IMG/VR virus record: IMGVR_UViG_3300006752_000077
Location: 1-37,084 of that record
Strand: one strand, 5' to 3'
From: a virus
DNA: 37,084 bases
Numbering within the stretch: position 1 is the first letter of the stretch; every line of letters starts with the position of its first letter. This document shows positions 13,773 through 21,601 of this stretch, one piece after another. The position numbers were made by a program, and so were the translations under genes. Under the pieces are notes generated by a model that worked only from the letters and a program-made list of their open reading frames with translations, did no database searches and was not told where the DNA came from.

Positions 13773-13781
13773 GTTATTAAA

Positions 13782-14633
13782 TTACTTTCTATCCCAATGT
13801 TTTCTAAAGATAACATTTATAAATGTTTTAAGCATTTGAGTTGACCGACTTTCATTCTTTTGCCTTTGATAGTTATCTAATACAGCATGTGTGATTAAGT
13901 TTGGTAAGTCTTTATTTTCAGAGAAATCTACTAAACTATAGTCCTCATTTCTATTTTCCATAATTATAGAATACATGGTATATTCTGAAGTAAGATAATC
14001 GTTTACATTGTCATTATGGTAAGAAGTTTGTAAAGCAATTTTTAATGTACTTTTATCTTTACTACTTTTTACATTCATACGAGGTAGGTCTAGATCAAAG
14101 TGCTTTTTAAAAAAGGAATCTAAGTTTGGTAGGTCTATCCAAAACGTGGTATCAACTAAACTGTGTATTGTAAATGCCTCCCATAACCAATTAGCAACGT
14201 GATAACTATTTGCTAAAGAATAGTCGTTTCCATTGTATTTGAAAAGTTGTATAATCATATGTTCAAAATACTTTTTATTCTTTTCCACAAGCAAGACTGC
14301 CGCTCTATCATCTGATATTCGTTTATGACTTACTATTTGTGCATCATTATTAAGACTTATTACTTGTCTATTGTATTTTAAACCTGATTGGTCTGGCAAC
14401 ATAAACATACTGATATCTTCTAGAAGACCACTTATGTATCTATCATGTGGGTCTCTAAAAAGTATATATGCAGTATAGTTTTTTAACTTATTATAAGGAG
14501 GTACTTGATATTTTGTATGGTCTATCTCATGCCAATTGCTATCTTTTTTCTGTAATGGATCTGCAACTGAAGTTGTACCATTTTTACCATGGCTGTATAT
14601 AAGTTGTTTAGTAACTTCGTTGATTAAAAACAT
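13782..14633 (-). CDS. Sulfotransferase-like protein, 283 aa
   Basis: Two PAPS-binding signatures can be seen: a P-loop-like YSHGKNGTTSV at about 13-23 (5'-phosphosulfate loop) and ILFRDPHDRYISG at about 57-69 (3'-phosphate site, RDPxxRxxSG). The rest is helical and not recognised. Such phage proteins may sulfate glycans or proteins, but the acceptor is unknown. The ATG lies exactly 5 nt after ACTAAATA (14646-14639), a variant late box inside the end of the upstream gene, and there is no ribosome site. This suggests a leaderless late transcript. Confidence 0.7.
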   Translation of the reverse strand: MFLINEVTKQLIYSHGKNGTTSVADPLQKKDSNWHEIDHTKYQVPPYNKLKNYTAYILFRDPHDRYISGLLEDISMFMLPDQSGLKYNRQVISLNNDAQIVSHKRISDDRAAVLLVEKNKKYFEHMIIQLFKYNGNDYSLANSYHVANWLWEAFTIHSLVDTTFWIDLPNLDSFFKKHFDLDLPRMNVKSSKDKSTLKIALQTSYHNDNVNDYLTSEYTMYSIIMENRNEDYSLVDFSENKDLPNLITHAVLDNYQRQKNESRSTQMLKTFINVIFRKHWDRK

Positions 14634-14638
14634 ACTTT

Positions 14639-14646
14639 TATTTAGT
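14639..14646 (-). promoter_or_regulatory. Variant late promoter ACTAAATA, leaderless geometry
   Basis: The minus strand reads ACTAAATA, then AAAGT, then ATG at 14633. The 5-nt gap ending in GT before ATG is the same as at three plus-strand late genes. Confidence 0.6.
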
Positions 14647-15184
14647 CTGTTCTAAATAAAAATGTATGGTTCTCGACTACTATTGTTACAGGATATACCG
14701 TACTCCAACTAGGTGTTGAAATATTATGATTATAATAATGTGTTGCACCTTTTGTAGGATCACGATACCATATGTTTCGTTCCATTAATTTAACAGCAAC
14801 TTGCATTGACGTTACCCAATCTCTCATATTGGGTTCTATAACTTTACCTCTTCTAGGTTCTGCTTTATAATATAATTGAGGGGCGTCTTTAAGACCATCG
14901 CAATACCAAGCAAATTGACACATGTCTCTAATTACTTTGCCCTTCCATAGTCTTGCTTCGTAAACAACACCACATACAGTATCAGGATACTTAGGATGTT
15001 CTACTCTATTAAGTACAACATTGCCTACTGCTTGTTTGCCTTTTAAACTTTCACCACGTGCTTCGTAGTAAATGTTTTGAGCCATACAATATGTTTCATT
15101 CAACCTATCATCAGACACAGGGCCTGTTGACATTAACATTGTCATTAACAATGCTTTTGCTGTGATAACACTTGATTCAATCAT
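14642..15184 (-). CDS. SleB-type cell wall hydrolase
   Basis: The core reads [20 protein letters not shown], with the catalytic-type Glu in YYEARGE, then [34 protein letters not shown] and a C-terminal [14 protein letters not shown]. This is the hydrolase_2/SleB family, which cleaves peptidoglycan glycan strands. A moderately hydrophobic N-terminus ([15 protein letters not shown]) could be a signal-arrest or export segment. It is a second potential lysis enzyme besides the T4-type lysozyme at 24174. It has an early-type promoter and an AGGAG ribosome site, so early release of host wall or an entry/exit function other than late lysis is possible. Confidence 0.88.
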   Translation of the reverse strand: MIESSVITAKALLMTMLMSTGPVSDDRLNETYCMAQNIYYEARGESLKGKQAVGNVVLNRVEHPKYPDTVCGVVYEARLWKGKVIRDMCQFAWYCDGLKDAPQLYYKAEPRRGKVIEPNMRDWVTSMQVAVKLMERNIWYRDPTKGATHYYNHNISTPSWSTVYPVTIVVENHTFLFRTD

Positions 15185-15210
15185 AAAGATCTCCTAAAAG
15201 TTATACTATT

Positions 15211-15238
15211 ATTATAACATTTTTAGTGTTTATGTCAA
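15211..15238 (-). promoter_or_regulatory. Consensus sigma70-type promoter for the SleB-like gene
   Basis: The minus strand reads TTGACA (15238-15233), 16 bp, TATAAT (15216-15211), then a leader with TTTTAGGAGATC before the ATG at 15184. Confidence 0.85.
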
Positions 15239-15242
15239 GTGT

Positions 15243-15536
15243 CTATTTGACTATCTGAATGTCTGATGTTGCTTCTGTAAATTTATCAGCAATTTGTTCT
15301 ACTGTAGGACTCATCGCTACGACTGTTACTTTATTTATGCTGATTTTGTTTGGAATAGAGCTCATCATCCAAGGTACGAGACCTAATCCGCCTTCTGGAT
15401 TTGGTGCAACTATACTTGCTTTGGATACTTGAATAGAAGAATCATCTTCACCTTCGTATCTTGCTATAATCTCTTCGCCTGTAATTATCTTTACAGTTAC
15501 TACATCATTCTTCGCTATTGGTTTTTCCATTAACAT
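15243..15536 (-). CDS. Small beta-rich protein, 97 aa (Sm/Lsm-like possible)
   Basis: The sequence DVVTVKIITGEEIIARYEGE, then DDSSIQVSKASIVAPNPEGG and KISINKVTVVAMSPTVEQIA, is an alternating beta pattern typical of small beta barrels. The VKxxTGEEIIAxYxxEDD opening recalls Sm/Lsm-type RNA-binding folds. Related sequences occur in marine T4-like phages, without known function. The start could be ATG 15536 or ATG 15530; no strong ribosome site is visible. No clear promoter was found upstream. Confidence 0.7.
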   Translation of the reverse strand: MLMEKPIAKNDVVTVKIITGEEIIARYEGEDDSSIQVSKASIVAPNPEGGLGLVPWMMSSIPNKISINKVTVVAMSPTVEQIADKFTEATSDIQIVK

Positions 15537-15611
15537 TTGCTTAGTACCGGTTTAGTGTATATTAAAACTATATTTAACATTAAGTAATTAGTTATCTCCT
15601 GACTTTCGGCT

Positions 15612-15644
15612 CGTAAATAAACTTTGAAACAACAATTTTGTTGT
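15612..15644 (+). promoter_or_regulatory. Late-like box and inverted repeat before the holin candidate
   Basis: CGTAAATA at 15612-15619 resembles a late box. An inverted repeat ACAACAA-TT-TTGTTGT (15629-15644) lies just downstream and could fold in the leader or bind a regulator. The ribosome site GGAGG and ATG 15664 follow. Confidence 0.45.
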
Positions 15645-15663
15645 ATTCACAATGGAGGTTGAT

Positions 15664-15894
15664 ATGGATATTCTTAAGAGTGTTGGCGGATGGGCCAAAC
15701 AACTTACAGATGTCGGTATGAGTGTGATAGCACTTGGAGTAGTACTAGAAGTATTATTTAAAGGTGCTGTTCCTTTCCTAGGAGATATGACTGTAGTAGC
15801 AAATATTATGGGTATCTTGAACGGATTAAGCAACGAAGGTCTACTAGGTTTAGTAGGTATTTGGGTCTTGTACCATATCTTTAACAAGAAGTAA
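15664..15894 (+). CDS. Small two-helix membrane protein, holin candidate
   Basis: The start is set at ATG 15664 because GGAGG lies 5 nt upstream; an ATG at 15652 would include the ribosome site. The 76-aa product has a polar amphipathic start (MDILKSVGGWAKQLTDVGMS), a helix (VIALGVVLEVLFKGAVPFLG), a short linker and a second helix (LLGLVGIWVLYHIF) ending in NKK. Size, two helices and a basic end fit a class II holin, which would let endolysin through the inner membrane. It stands alone between a leader hairpin and a strong terminator, as suits tightly timed expression. The family was not recognised, so the holin role is an inference. Confidence 0.65.
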   Translation: MDILKSVGGWAKQLTDVGMSVIALGVVLEVLFKGAVPFLGDMTVVANIMGILNGLSNEGLLGLVGIWVLYHIFNKK

Positions 15895-15910
15895 ACATAA
15901 CACAAAACTA

Positions 15911-15938
15911 AAGAGCCCTGGAAACAGGGTTCTTTTTT
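15911..15938 (+). terminator. Strong rho-independent terminator after the holin candidate
   Basis: A 9-10 bp stem AGAGCCCTG/CAGGGTTCT capped by a GAAA tetraloop is followed by a run of T. This is a classic plus-strand terminator 17 nt after the stop codon. Confidence 0.93.
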
Positions 15939-16075
15939 GATCATTTTACCGCTAATTTAACTGTTTTGTTACTTTTTTGTTAAATATATTTGTTGGGCAG
16001 AATAGATTTCAGTCTAACAGTAATAAAAAATCGGCTCCCTCGTAGTAAAGCCTAGAATAGCAGGAGAAACTGCAA

Positions 16076-16129
16076 ATGACTGTTCCAACATTTGATATAT
16101 GCAAGGTGGCCACCCAGCATTACAATTAG
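16076..16129 (+). CDS. Possible 17-residue peptide ORF
   Basis: ATG 16076 follows AGGAG by 9 nt and opens a 17-codon frame (MTVPTFDICKVATQHYN) that stops one base before the stop of the convergent gene at 16130. The upstream 130 nt (15940-16075) hold no other gene and no clear promoter. It may be a leader peptide, a gene remnant or chance. Support is the ribosome site only. Confidence 0.3.
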   Translation: MTVPTFDICKVATQHYN

Positions 16130-16864
16130 TTAGGATAGTTCCTCTAATTTTTCCATTAGAGCGAACTTCCGAGGTGCATTCCTACTTCCGTGTAGGTGGA
16201 TAATTTGTGCATCTTTTAATTCACAATCGTTCCATTCGTTTGAATATAATCTTCTTTGCTCCCAATCTTCTAAAAAAAGTTGGTGCCCTTGGTATGCTAC
16301 TGTAGGTTGTAATGTATTTTTAATTGTCCTGCCTTCTTGATCCCATAACATTTTATTTAATATAAATTGTTCTGTATTCCAACTATTGAAATCCCAGTTG
16401 TTTGCCATTTCTAATCCCATGTCCCAAATGTCTTGACTCATGGTACTAGGATAGTATCTTACATCTGCATTAAAGAAATGTTTATGCTGTATGTCATAAT
16501 GATTAGGTTCAACACTACTTTTAGGATCTGTGTAGTTAAACATTCTGAAGTCATCATACTCACCAAAGAACTTAGTAGGCTTCATCATAATATTATCAGG
16601 CCCACAATATAAAATATTTGTGTCTCCCTGTTTCCATATATCATATATTTCAAAGAAATGATCTTTAAATACTTCTTGTATATTATCTACTTCTTTATTA
16701 AAAAATATAAACTCCCAATCACCCTGTAAATGTTTTTCAAAAGAACGCAAACTTATATCATGCATTTTCATATACCAGTCGTATAAATCTCCTTCTGCAC
16801 TACGATCTTCAAACCACATTGGTGACTTAATTTTATATAAACTTCTTATTAAATAATTTTTCAT
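16130..16864 (-). CDS. Glycosyltransferase-like protein, 244 aa
   Basis: The layout resembles small GT-A type transferases. It has an N-terminal part with WEFIFFNKEVDNIQEVF, then ILYCGPDNIMMKPTKFFGEY where GPDN stands near the place of a DxD-type site, then FFNADVRYYPSTM, EQFILNKMLW and a final IIHLHGSRN with a His. It is the last gene of the sugar cluster (epimerase, C-methyltransferase, this gene), its ATG adjoining the stop of the methyltransferase gene. It would transfer the modified sugar to an unknown acceptor. The GT call rests on pattern and context only. Confidence 0.5.
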   Translation of the reverse strand: MKNYLIRSLYKIKSPMWFEDRSAEGDLYDWYMKMHDISLRSFEKHLQGDWEFIFFNKEVDNIQEVFKDHFFEIYDIWKQGDTNILYCGPDNIMMKPTKFFGEYDDFRMFNYTDPKSSVEPNHYDIQHKHFFNADVRYYPSTMSQDIWDMGLEMANNWDFNSWNTEQFILNKMLWDQEGRTIKNTLQPTVAYQGHQLFLEDWEQRRLYSNEWNDCELKDAQIIHLHGSRNAPRKFALMEKLEELS

Positions 16865-18081
16865 TAAACAAATCTCACTTGAGGAAAGTATTGTATATAT
16901 TGCGTAGACTTATCTTCTCTTATATTTTGCACATTCGTTTTTATTTCGTTAAAGAAGTTCCATGCAAGAGGAATGACTACTATGTGTTCGTCTATATCTA
17001 AACTGCTTCTGTCTTTTATAGGAATGTTAGTGCCTGGTGTAAGTAAGCCTTGTTTAAGTTCGTTGTCATCAACTATCCAGTCCAACTGTATATCGTTTGC
17101 ATTCAATACAGTCATACCTTTAGCCGCCGCACCATAACCTACTACGGGTGTGCCTTCTGCTTGACACTTTGTAACTAAGTCTTTTAACTTCTCAACAATA
17201 CTTCTGGCATTATTACCAAACATTTGATAGAAGTTAGGATTGTGCCTGCCTTCTTTACCTTCTTTCCTTATAGTTTCTGTAACTGAACTTTGCACGTCAG
17301 CACCCTGATGCTTTAATACAAACACATAACTATCTCCATGTATAGGAGTTATAACTATATCTGTTAATACTAATCCTGCTCGTTCGGCTAGTGTCTTCAT
17401 ACTGTTTGCACTAAAAAAACTTATATGCTCATGGTATGTTGTATCAAATTCATTACGTTGATACATTTGGCTTTGGCTTGTTTGTATGTATGCTGTGCCA
17501 TCATCCATTAAACTATTGTATACTCCCTTAAGGAATGATAACGGATCTGGAGTGTGAGCACAAACATTTTGTGCTGTAATGACATTCATTTTAATATAAT
17601 CAATCGGCCAGTATGCATTACGCACCATGTGTCCTTTTTCTAATGCTACCTCAAATAAATTTTTTGCAGGGTCAACACCATATGTTTTCCAGCCTAACTT
17701 TCTAAAACTGTCTAACTGTGTGCCATCATTACATGCTATGTCTAATATGTTACCATGTGCAAGTTGTTCTCTGTCAGTAACAAATTTTGCAAACCAATCG
17801 CAATAGTCTCTGAGAGTTTGACTTGTACCTGTTACATACAAGTAATGATCAAACATCGCTGTTGGGTCTACACTTACCGGCAGTTGAGTATGATAGCAAT
17901 CAGTACACAGATTTAATCCTAACTTAAATGACTCACCACCACCTGTTCCGTTGTGATAGTTATTAGCAAGTGGCTGTTCAGCCAAGTCTAAGAATTGTTC
18001 TAAGTTAGAGCCGCCACATGCTACACATTTATTAAGTGTAGTGTATGACTTCTGCTCTGTGTCCTTTATTGCATTTTGCAT
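16864..18081 (-). CDS. Sugar C-methyltransferase (zinc domain, SAM domain, C-terminal domain)
   Basis: The 405-aa protein has the three-part layout of TylC3/NovU-type nucleotide-sugar C-methyltransferases. An N-terminal zinc-binding part has CVACGG and CTDCYH (C19, C22, C59, C62). A class I SAM domain has NILDIACNDGTQL (about 111-123) and YGVDPAKN, and a TYHEHISFFS stretch carries a candidate catalytic Tyr-His-Glu-His. The C-terminal Rossmann-like part has VVGYGAAAKGMTVLNA. It would methylate a carbon of a keto-sugar nucleotide. The start could also be a TTG at 18090, which has a better-placed AGGAG. It overlaps the end of the epimerase gene, so both are co-translated. Confidence 0.88.
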   Translation of the reverse strand: MQNAIKDTEQKSYTTLNKCVACGGSNLEQFLDLAEQPLANNYHNGTGGGESFKLGLNLCTDCYHTQLPVSVDPTAMFDHYLYVTGTSQTLRDYCDWFAKFVTDREQLAHGNILDIACNDGTQLDSFRKLGWKTYGVDPAKNLFEVALEKGHMVRNAYWPIDYIKMNVITAQNVCAHTPDPLSFLKGVYNSLMDDGTAYIQTSQSQMYQRNEFDTTYHEHISFFSANSMKTLAERAGLVLTDIVITPIHGDSYVFVLKHQGADVQSSVTETIRKEGKEGRHNPNFYQMFGNNARSIVEKLKDLVTKCQAEGTPVVGYGAAAKGMTVLNANDIQLDWIVDDNELKQGLLTPGTNIPIKDRSSLDIDEHIVVIPLAWNFFNEIKTNVQNIREDKSTQYIQYFPQVRFV

Positions 18082-18958
18082 AATGCTCAACCATCTCCTG
18101 TGTAATACTGTCTAGTGTATCTGTAAACTTAAAGTTAAATGTGTTTTCAAACTTAGCAGTACTGATCCCAAAATCATATGTTTTATTTTGAAGTTTTTCG
18201 TTAAAGATAACACTAGGGGGATCTTTATCTATTACAGGAACGTTTGCATGTTTGCCTACTGCTGTGGCAATCTCTCCTGCTGTATTTGTAAAACTTGCTG
18301 TATTGTATACACCTCTGTTTGATTTCTTATTATCATCTATAATTGTTTCTACTGCTCTACATAAATCGTTTATGCCTAATATACTTCTGCGAGTGTCAGC
18401 ATTGAATACATGTATTTCACCTTTTTGCATAGCCGTATTGACCATAGCATTAATCATCACATCTGTTCTTATACTAGGTGCTGGTCCATTTACTGTACCA
18501 AATCTCAAACCATAATAGTCAAGTGGACTCAAATGCATTATGTGATCTATGTGTAATTTAGTCATATCATAATAGTTAATAGGACTAAAGTTCACATTAT
18601 CCTCTGCTAAATCTGTATCAGATGTATTACCGTATACACTAGCACTACTGGCATATATAAACTTTTGTGTTGTAAGTTTATCAGTTAAGTTTACAAAGTT
18701 TCTTACATTATTATTAAAACTGCTTTGTAAGTCTGTATCACACATTTTAACACTACTGTGACCTGCTGTGAGTACAACAACATTAAACTGCTCTAAGAAC
18801 TTAGGTGTTAAATCGTTGTAGTCCATATTAATAGTATGAGCATAAGAATGATTGCCAAACCATTCTAAATCTACATTGGTAATCTCATGTTTGTCTGCTA
18901 AATGTTTACCAATTGCTGAGCCTACATAACCACAGCCACCAATTATTAATACCTTCAT
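18032..18958 (-). CDS. NAD-dependent nucleotide-sugar epimerase/dehydratase
   Basis: This 308-aa extended SDR has GGCGYVG (7-13) for NAD binding, SSASVYG (104-110) and the catalytic pair Y130/K134 in YYDMTK, plus RRSILGINDLCRAVETI typical of the C-terminal substrate domain. It acts on a sugar nucleotide (epimerisation, reduction or dehydration). Together with the C-methyltransferase it probably makes a branched or deoxy sugar. The ATG lies 5 nt after GGTAAATA (18971-18964), a variant late box. No ribosome site is visible. Confidence 0.9.
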   Translation of the reverse strand: MKVLIIGGCGYVGSAIGKHLADKHEITNVDLEWFGNHSYAHTINMDYNDLTPKFLEQFNVVVLTAGHSSVKMCDTDLQSSFNNNVRNFVNLTDKLTTQKFIYASSASVYGNTSDTDLAEDNVNFSPINYYDMTKLHIDHIMHLSPLDYYGLRFGTVNGPAPSIRTDVMINAMVNTAMQKGEIHVFNADTRRSILGINDLCRAVETIIDDNKKSNRGVYNTASFTNTAGEIATAVGKHANVPVIDKDPPSVIFNEKLQNKTYDFGISTAKFENTFNFKFTDTLDSITQEMVEHYAKCNKGHRAEVIHYT

Positions 18959-18963
18959 TATGC

Positions 18964-18971
18964 TATTTACC
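18964..18971 (-). promoter_or_regulatory. Variant late promoter GGTAAATA, leaderless geometry
   Basis: The minus strand reads GGTAAATA, GCATA, ATG at 18958. The box departs from consensus in one or two bases, but the 5-nt gap matches the other leaderless late genes. It overlaps the end of the upstream gene. Confidence 0.5.
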
Positions 18972-19584
18972 CAAAAACTTCTTTGTGTGTATTATAAACA
19001 GGTATAGAAATTTCGTTCTGCCAATTGTATAATCTTGCATACGGAACTTGAATAGGGAAGTCCTCTAAACAGTAAACACTACCTGGTCTTTGTTTAAAGG
19101 CCTGCCTCATAAATTTATAGTTACCTATAAGTTCATCTATATGCCAATTAGCAAGATCTTGTGTAACTTTAACATCGTACTGCTTCACATCACCATAATG
19201 ATGCTCATGATCTCCAGCAATATTCCATGCTATCCAACCTTTTGCCTGTGCTGTAAAGTCTCTTCTGTAAAGGTATATTACTTCATCGCATTCTTGTAGT
19301 ATTTTATCATACTTTTTTATATCAAAATCTATTTGATCAGGCATTAATTTAAATACAAACTCTTCTCTAGACTTTACTTCTTGTAATAATTTTTCAAAAC
19401 TTTTCTTTGTGTTGTTAAAATGTTCCCATTCATCCATAGGTAGAATTCTATTTGCTAAGAATGTTTCCCTAATAAAAAAAGTACTTCCAGTTCTATAATT
19501 TGTAAGTACACAAACTTTTTTACCTTTAAATTTTACATCAGGCAATAAGGAATCTCTATACTCATTCTTTACGTGGTTTGACAT
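18967..19584 (-). CDS. Stf0-like sulfotransferase, 205 aa
   Basis: The N-terminal P-loop VCVLTNYRTGSTFFIR (about 24-39) has the Stf0/trehalose sulfotransferase form RTGST. Further on are FVFKLMPDQIDF and VIYLYRRDFTAQAKGWIAW, the second binding site region (Y-R-R-D). The protein is shorter than Stf0 (usually about 260-270 aa). The acceptor may be the sugar made by the neighbouring genes. It starts inside the end of the uvsE gene (16-nt overlap). Confidence 0.75.
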   Translation of the reverse strand: MSNHVKNEYRDSLLPDVKFKGKKVCVLTNYRTGSTFFIRETFLANRILPMDEWEHFNNTKKSFEKLLQEVKSREEFVFKLMPDQIDFDIKKYDKILQECDEVIYLYRRDFTAQAKGWIAWNIAGDHEHHYGDVKQYDVKVTQDLANWHIDELIGNYKFMRQAFKQRPGSVYCLEDFPIQVPYARLYNWQNEISIPVYNTHKEVFG

Positions 19585-20639
19585 AATTTTAAATCCAATG
19601 CCTGTATGTACAGTTGCTCACTAGCCAAATTTTTAGCCTTAGCCTCACACTGAATATCAAAGTCGTTCCAAAAACTCAATGCCCATTCGTTTGCTTTGTG
19701 GTTAGGATAGAAGTCAGAATGTGCTCTTAGTTTTTGCTTCTTAGCACCTGACTCTAGTAGTAAAGGAATTTCGTGTAAACTACTATGTCTTGTACCCTCA
19801 TTAATTTGTGTAGATTGGTCTAACCATTCGTCCCTGCTGTAACTGTAATGTAGTGTAGGCCTAACACCACGCCAACTATCAATTACTCTTTTAACACGAT
19901 CATCATCTGCTTGTATGTATTCTTCGTCTCGTATCCAGTGATGGTGTATGTCTAATACTAAGGCTACATGTTTTTCTAATTCTAAAGAAGCATCTAGTCC
20001 GTGGCACATCTCATCATTTTCTATAGTAATAATGTTTCTTGCTTCAGGTGTAAGTTTAGGTAATACATCTATAATTCCTTGATAACCTTGTCTGCCTGAG
20101 ATGTGTACATTACACTTAAAGTCTTGAAACTCTTTACCATAACCCATCCAACGTGCCATACTTACATGGTATTCAAACTCTTCTATTGATCGTTCAACAA
20201 TATCAGGATTATCACTTGCAAGAACACAGAACTGTCCAGGATGGAAACTTAGTTTTACATCTAGTTGCCTAGCAAGATCACCCACTTTAATAAATTCTTT
20301 TTCACAATATGCTTGTACATCAGGCTTTTGCCAGTAATAGGACCAATCCTTTTCTGTAAATGCTGGTAGGCAATCACTACCTAGTCTTACCATTCTTCGT
20401 TGAGGTATAAGACTGCCTGTGTATTCAACTAGGTTGTAGTAACTTTGTATGTTGTGTACCATAAGGTCCCATAGCCTTTGTTCAGCAACATCTTTCTCTT
20501 GTCTATTAAGCCAAGTAATAGTTGTGGATTTAGTATTGAAAGGACGTTGTGTTTCTTCTAATACTTTTTTAGGCAGAGATTGGTCTGCTTCTAAATATTT
20601 ACAACAAAACCCAATACGTTTTACAGATTGATCAAACAT
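19569..20639 (-). CDS. uvsE: UV damage endonuclease UvsE/UvdE
   Basis: This 356-aa TIM-barrel nuclease has RIGFCCKYLEADQ at the start, LSFHPGQFCVLAS, CNVHISGRQG, IITIENDEM and VLDIHHHW, the last carrying clustered metal-binding His, Asp and Glu. It nicks DNA 5' to UV photoproducts and other lesions, which is useful in sunlit water. The start is set at ATG 20639 (MFDQSVKRIGF) because the family begins there; the frame extends to 20705 only through the upstream gene. The overlap with that gene is 8 nt. Confidence 0.95.
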   Translation of the reverse strand: MFDQSVKRIGFCCKYLEADQSLPKKVLEETQRPFNTKSTTITWLNRQEKDVAEQRLWDLMVHNIQSYYNLVEYTGSLIPQRRMVRLGSDCLPAFTEKDWSYYWQKPDVQAYCEKEFIKVGDLARQLDVKLSFHPGQFCVLASDNPDIVERSIEEFEYHVSMARWMGYGKEFQDFKCNVHISGRQGYQGIIDVLPKLTPEARNIITIENDEMCHGLDASLELEKHVALVLDIHHHWIRDEEYIQADDDRVKRVIDSWRGVRPTLHYSYSRDEWLDQSTQINEGTRHSSLHEIPLLLESGAKKQKLRAHSDFYPNHKANEWALSFWNDFDIQCEAKAKNLASEQLYIQALDLKLCQTT

Positions 20640-20895
20640 TTTTAAATATATCCATAGCCTCTTGTTGTGATTTACTGAAGTCTGTATTAAAACTTTCTTT
20701 ATCAATCACATCATTTGTTAAAGAACTTATTAATAGTATAAGTTTTTGTGTCAATGTTGTCAAGTTATTACTACTTAAATCAACAGGATTTTCGTCCATG
20801 TGAGTAATTATACCGTTGCTATCTTTAAATACTTCGTGTATAGAAAAAGATACTTCTGTATTATTAGTTCGTATTACTCTGTATTCGCTTGACAT
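20632..20895 (-). CDS. Hypothetical protein, 87 aa, leaderless early start
   Basis: The start is set at ATG 20895 (MSSEYRVIRTNNTEVSFSIH). It lies exactly 6 nt after the TATAAT of an early promoter, so the longer upstream frame to 20967 would begin before the transcript. The protein is soluble, with a beta-rich first half (HEVFKDSNGIITHMDENPVD) and a helical second half. Similar short proteins with an N-terminal YRVIR strand occur in marine myophages. Function unknown. First gene before uvsE. Confidence 0.75.
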   Translation of the reverse strand: MSSEYRVIRTNNTEVSFSIHEVFKDSNGIITHMDENPVDLSSNNLTTLTQKLILLISSLTNDVIDKESFNTDFSKSQQEAMDIFKNV

Positions 20896-20901
20896 TACAC
20901 T

Positions 20902-20930
20902 ATTATAATATATTATGAATAAAAAGTCAA
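20902..20930 (-). promoter_or_regulatory. Early promoter, leaderless geometry (uvsE operon)
   Basis: The minus strand reads TTGACT (20930-20925), a 17-bp spacer and TATAAT (20907-20902), 6 nt before the ATG at 20895. It is the only sigma70-type promoter here with 17 rather than 16 bp. Confidence 0.8.
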
Positions 20931-20935
20931 GATAA

Positions 20936-20943
20936 GATAAATA
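20936..20943 (+). promoter_or_regulatory. Late promoter GATAAATA for the structural block
   Basis: The plus strand GATAAATA lies 5 nt from the -35 of the divergent early promoter. A leader of about 33 nt with CCGGAGATATAA precedes ATG 20982, so this late gene is not leaderless. Confidence 0.75.
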
Positions 20944-20981
20944 CATGTGTAATTTACAATTTTTCATATCCGGAGATATAA

Positions 20982-21587
20982 ATGGCTACAGTTAAAAAAT
21001 ATAATTTAGCAGGTGTTAGCACTAGTTTAGAACTTGGTAAGCAAGGTTCCTACATTACTGGTAACGCAGATGCAATCGGATTCTACACTTCAGGTGATGC
21101 TTTACAAAAGATCGCAATAGCAAACGCAACAGCGGCAACAGAAGCAGTAACAAAGGCACAGTTAGATGAACTAGCAGGTGATCTTGTACAACATGTTACT
21201 TTAGATGTTGACTTTAATGATACAGGTGCAAGTAACATTGCCACAATAGCGGCAGGTAGTAGAATTCTTTCAGTAACAGTTGATGTTCCAGGTGCCTGGA
21301 CAAATGGCGGTGCTGGAGACTATGTTGAAGTAGGTGATACTGCTAATGGTTCAAGATTTATTAGAAGTGGAGATATTGATGTCACTAAAGTAGGCCAATA
21401 TCATTCACAATACCAATACGAATATTCTGCAGAAAGTGTTATGACAGTTGAAGTAACAAATGGTGCCGCAACTGCCGGTACAGCCACAGTTAGTATTGTG
21501 TTAGCAAGTGATAGTGTAAGTGTAACTGATTACGGTTCAATTAACTCAGCACAAAACAGCAATAACGACTTAGGTAACATTTCTTAA
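20982..21587 (+). CDS. Virion-type protein A, 201 aa, paralogue of the next gene
   Basis: Low-charge, Ala/Gly/Thr/Val-rich sequence of structural type. The N-terminus VKKYNLAGVSTSLELGKQG and the central AVTKAQLDE are repeated in the next gene (VKNYGIAGASTTIELGKQG, AVSKGQLDA). After these comes a beta-sandwich-like domain (VTVDVPGAWTNGGAGDYVEV, ending TAGTATVSIVLASDSVS). This suggests a head decoration, fibre or baseplate-associated protein. It is first in the plus-strand late block behind a GATAAATA promoter and a GGAG ribosome site. The exact virion position cannot be told. Confidence 0.7.
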   Translation: MATVKKYNLAGVSTSLELGKQGSYITGNADAIGFYTSGDALQKIAIANATAATEAVTKAQLDELAGDLVQHVTLDVDFNDTGASNIATIAAGSRILSVTVDVPGAWTNGGAGDYVEVGDTANGSRFIRSGDIDVTKVGQYHSQYQYEYSAESVMTVEVTNGAATAGTATVSIVLASDSVSVTDYGSINSAQNSNNDLGNIS

Positions 21588-21601
21588 TATAGGAAACTAA
21601 T

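Noticed and set aside
20640-20705. Longer N-terminus for UvsE from 20705
   Set aside because: The extension lies in the coding part of the upstream gene, and the family starts at the RIGFCC region just after ATG 20639.
20896-20967. Longer N-terminus for the 87-aa protein from 20967
   Set aside because: It would start upstream of the promoter that ends 6 nt before ATG 20895, and would cover the divergent late promoter.
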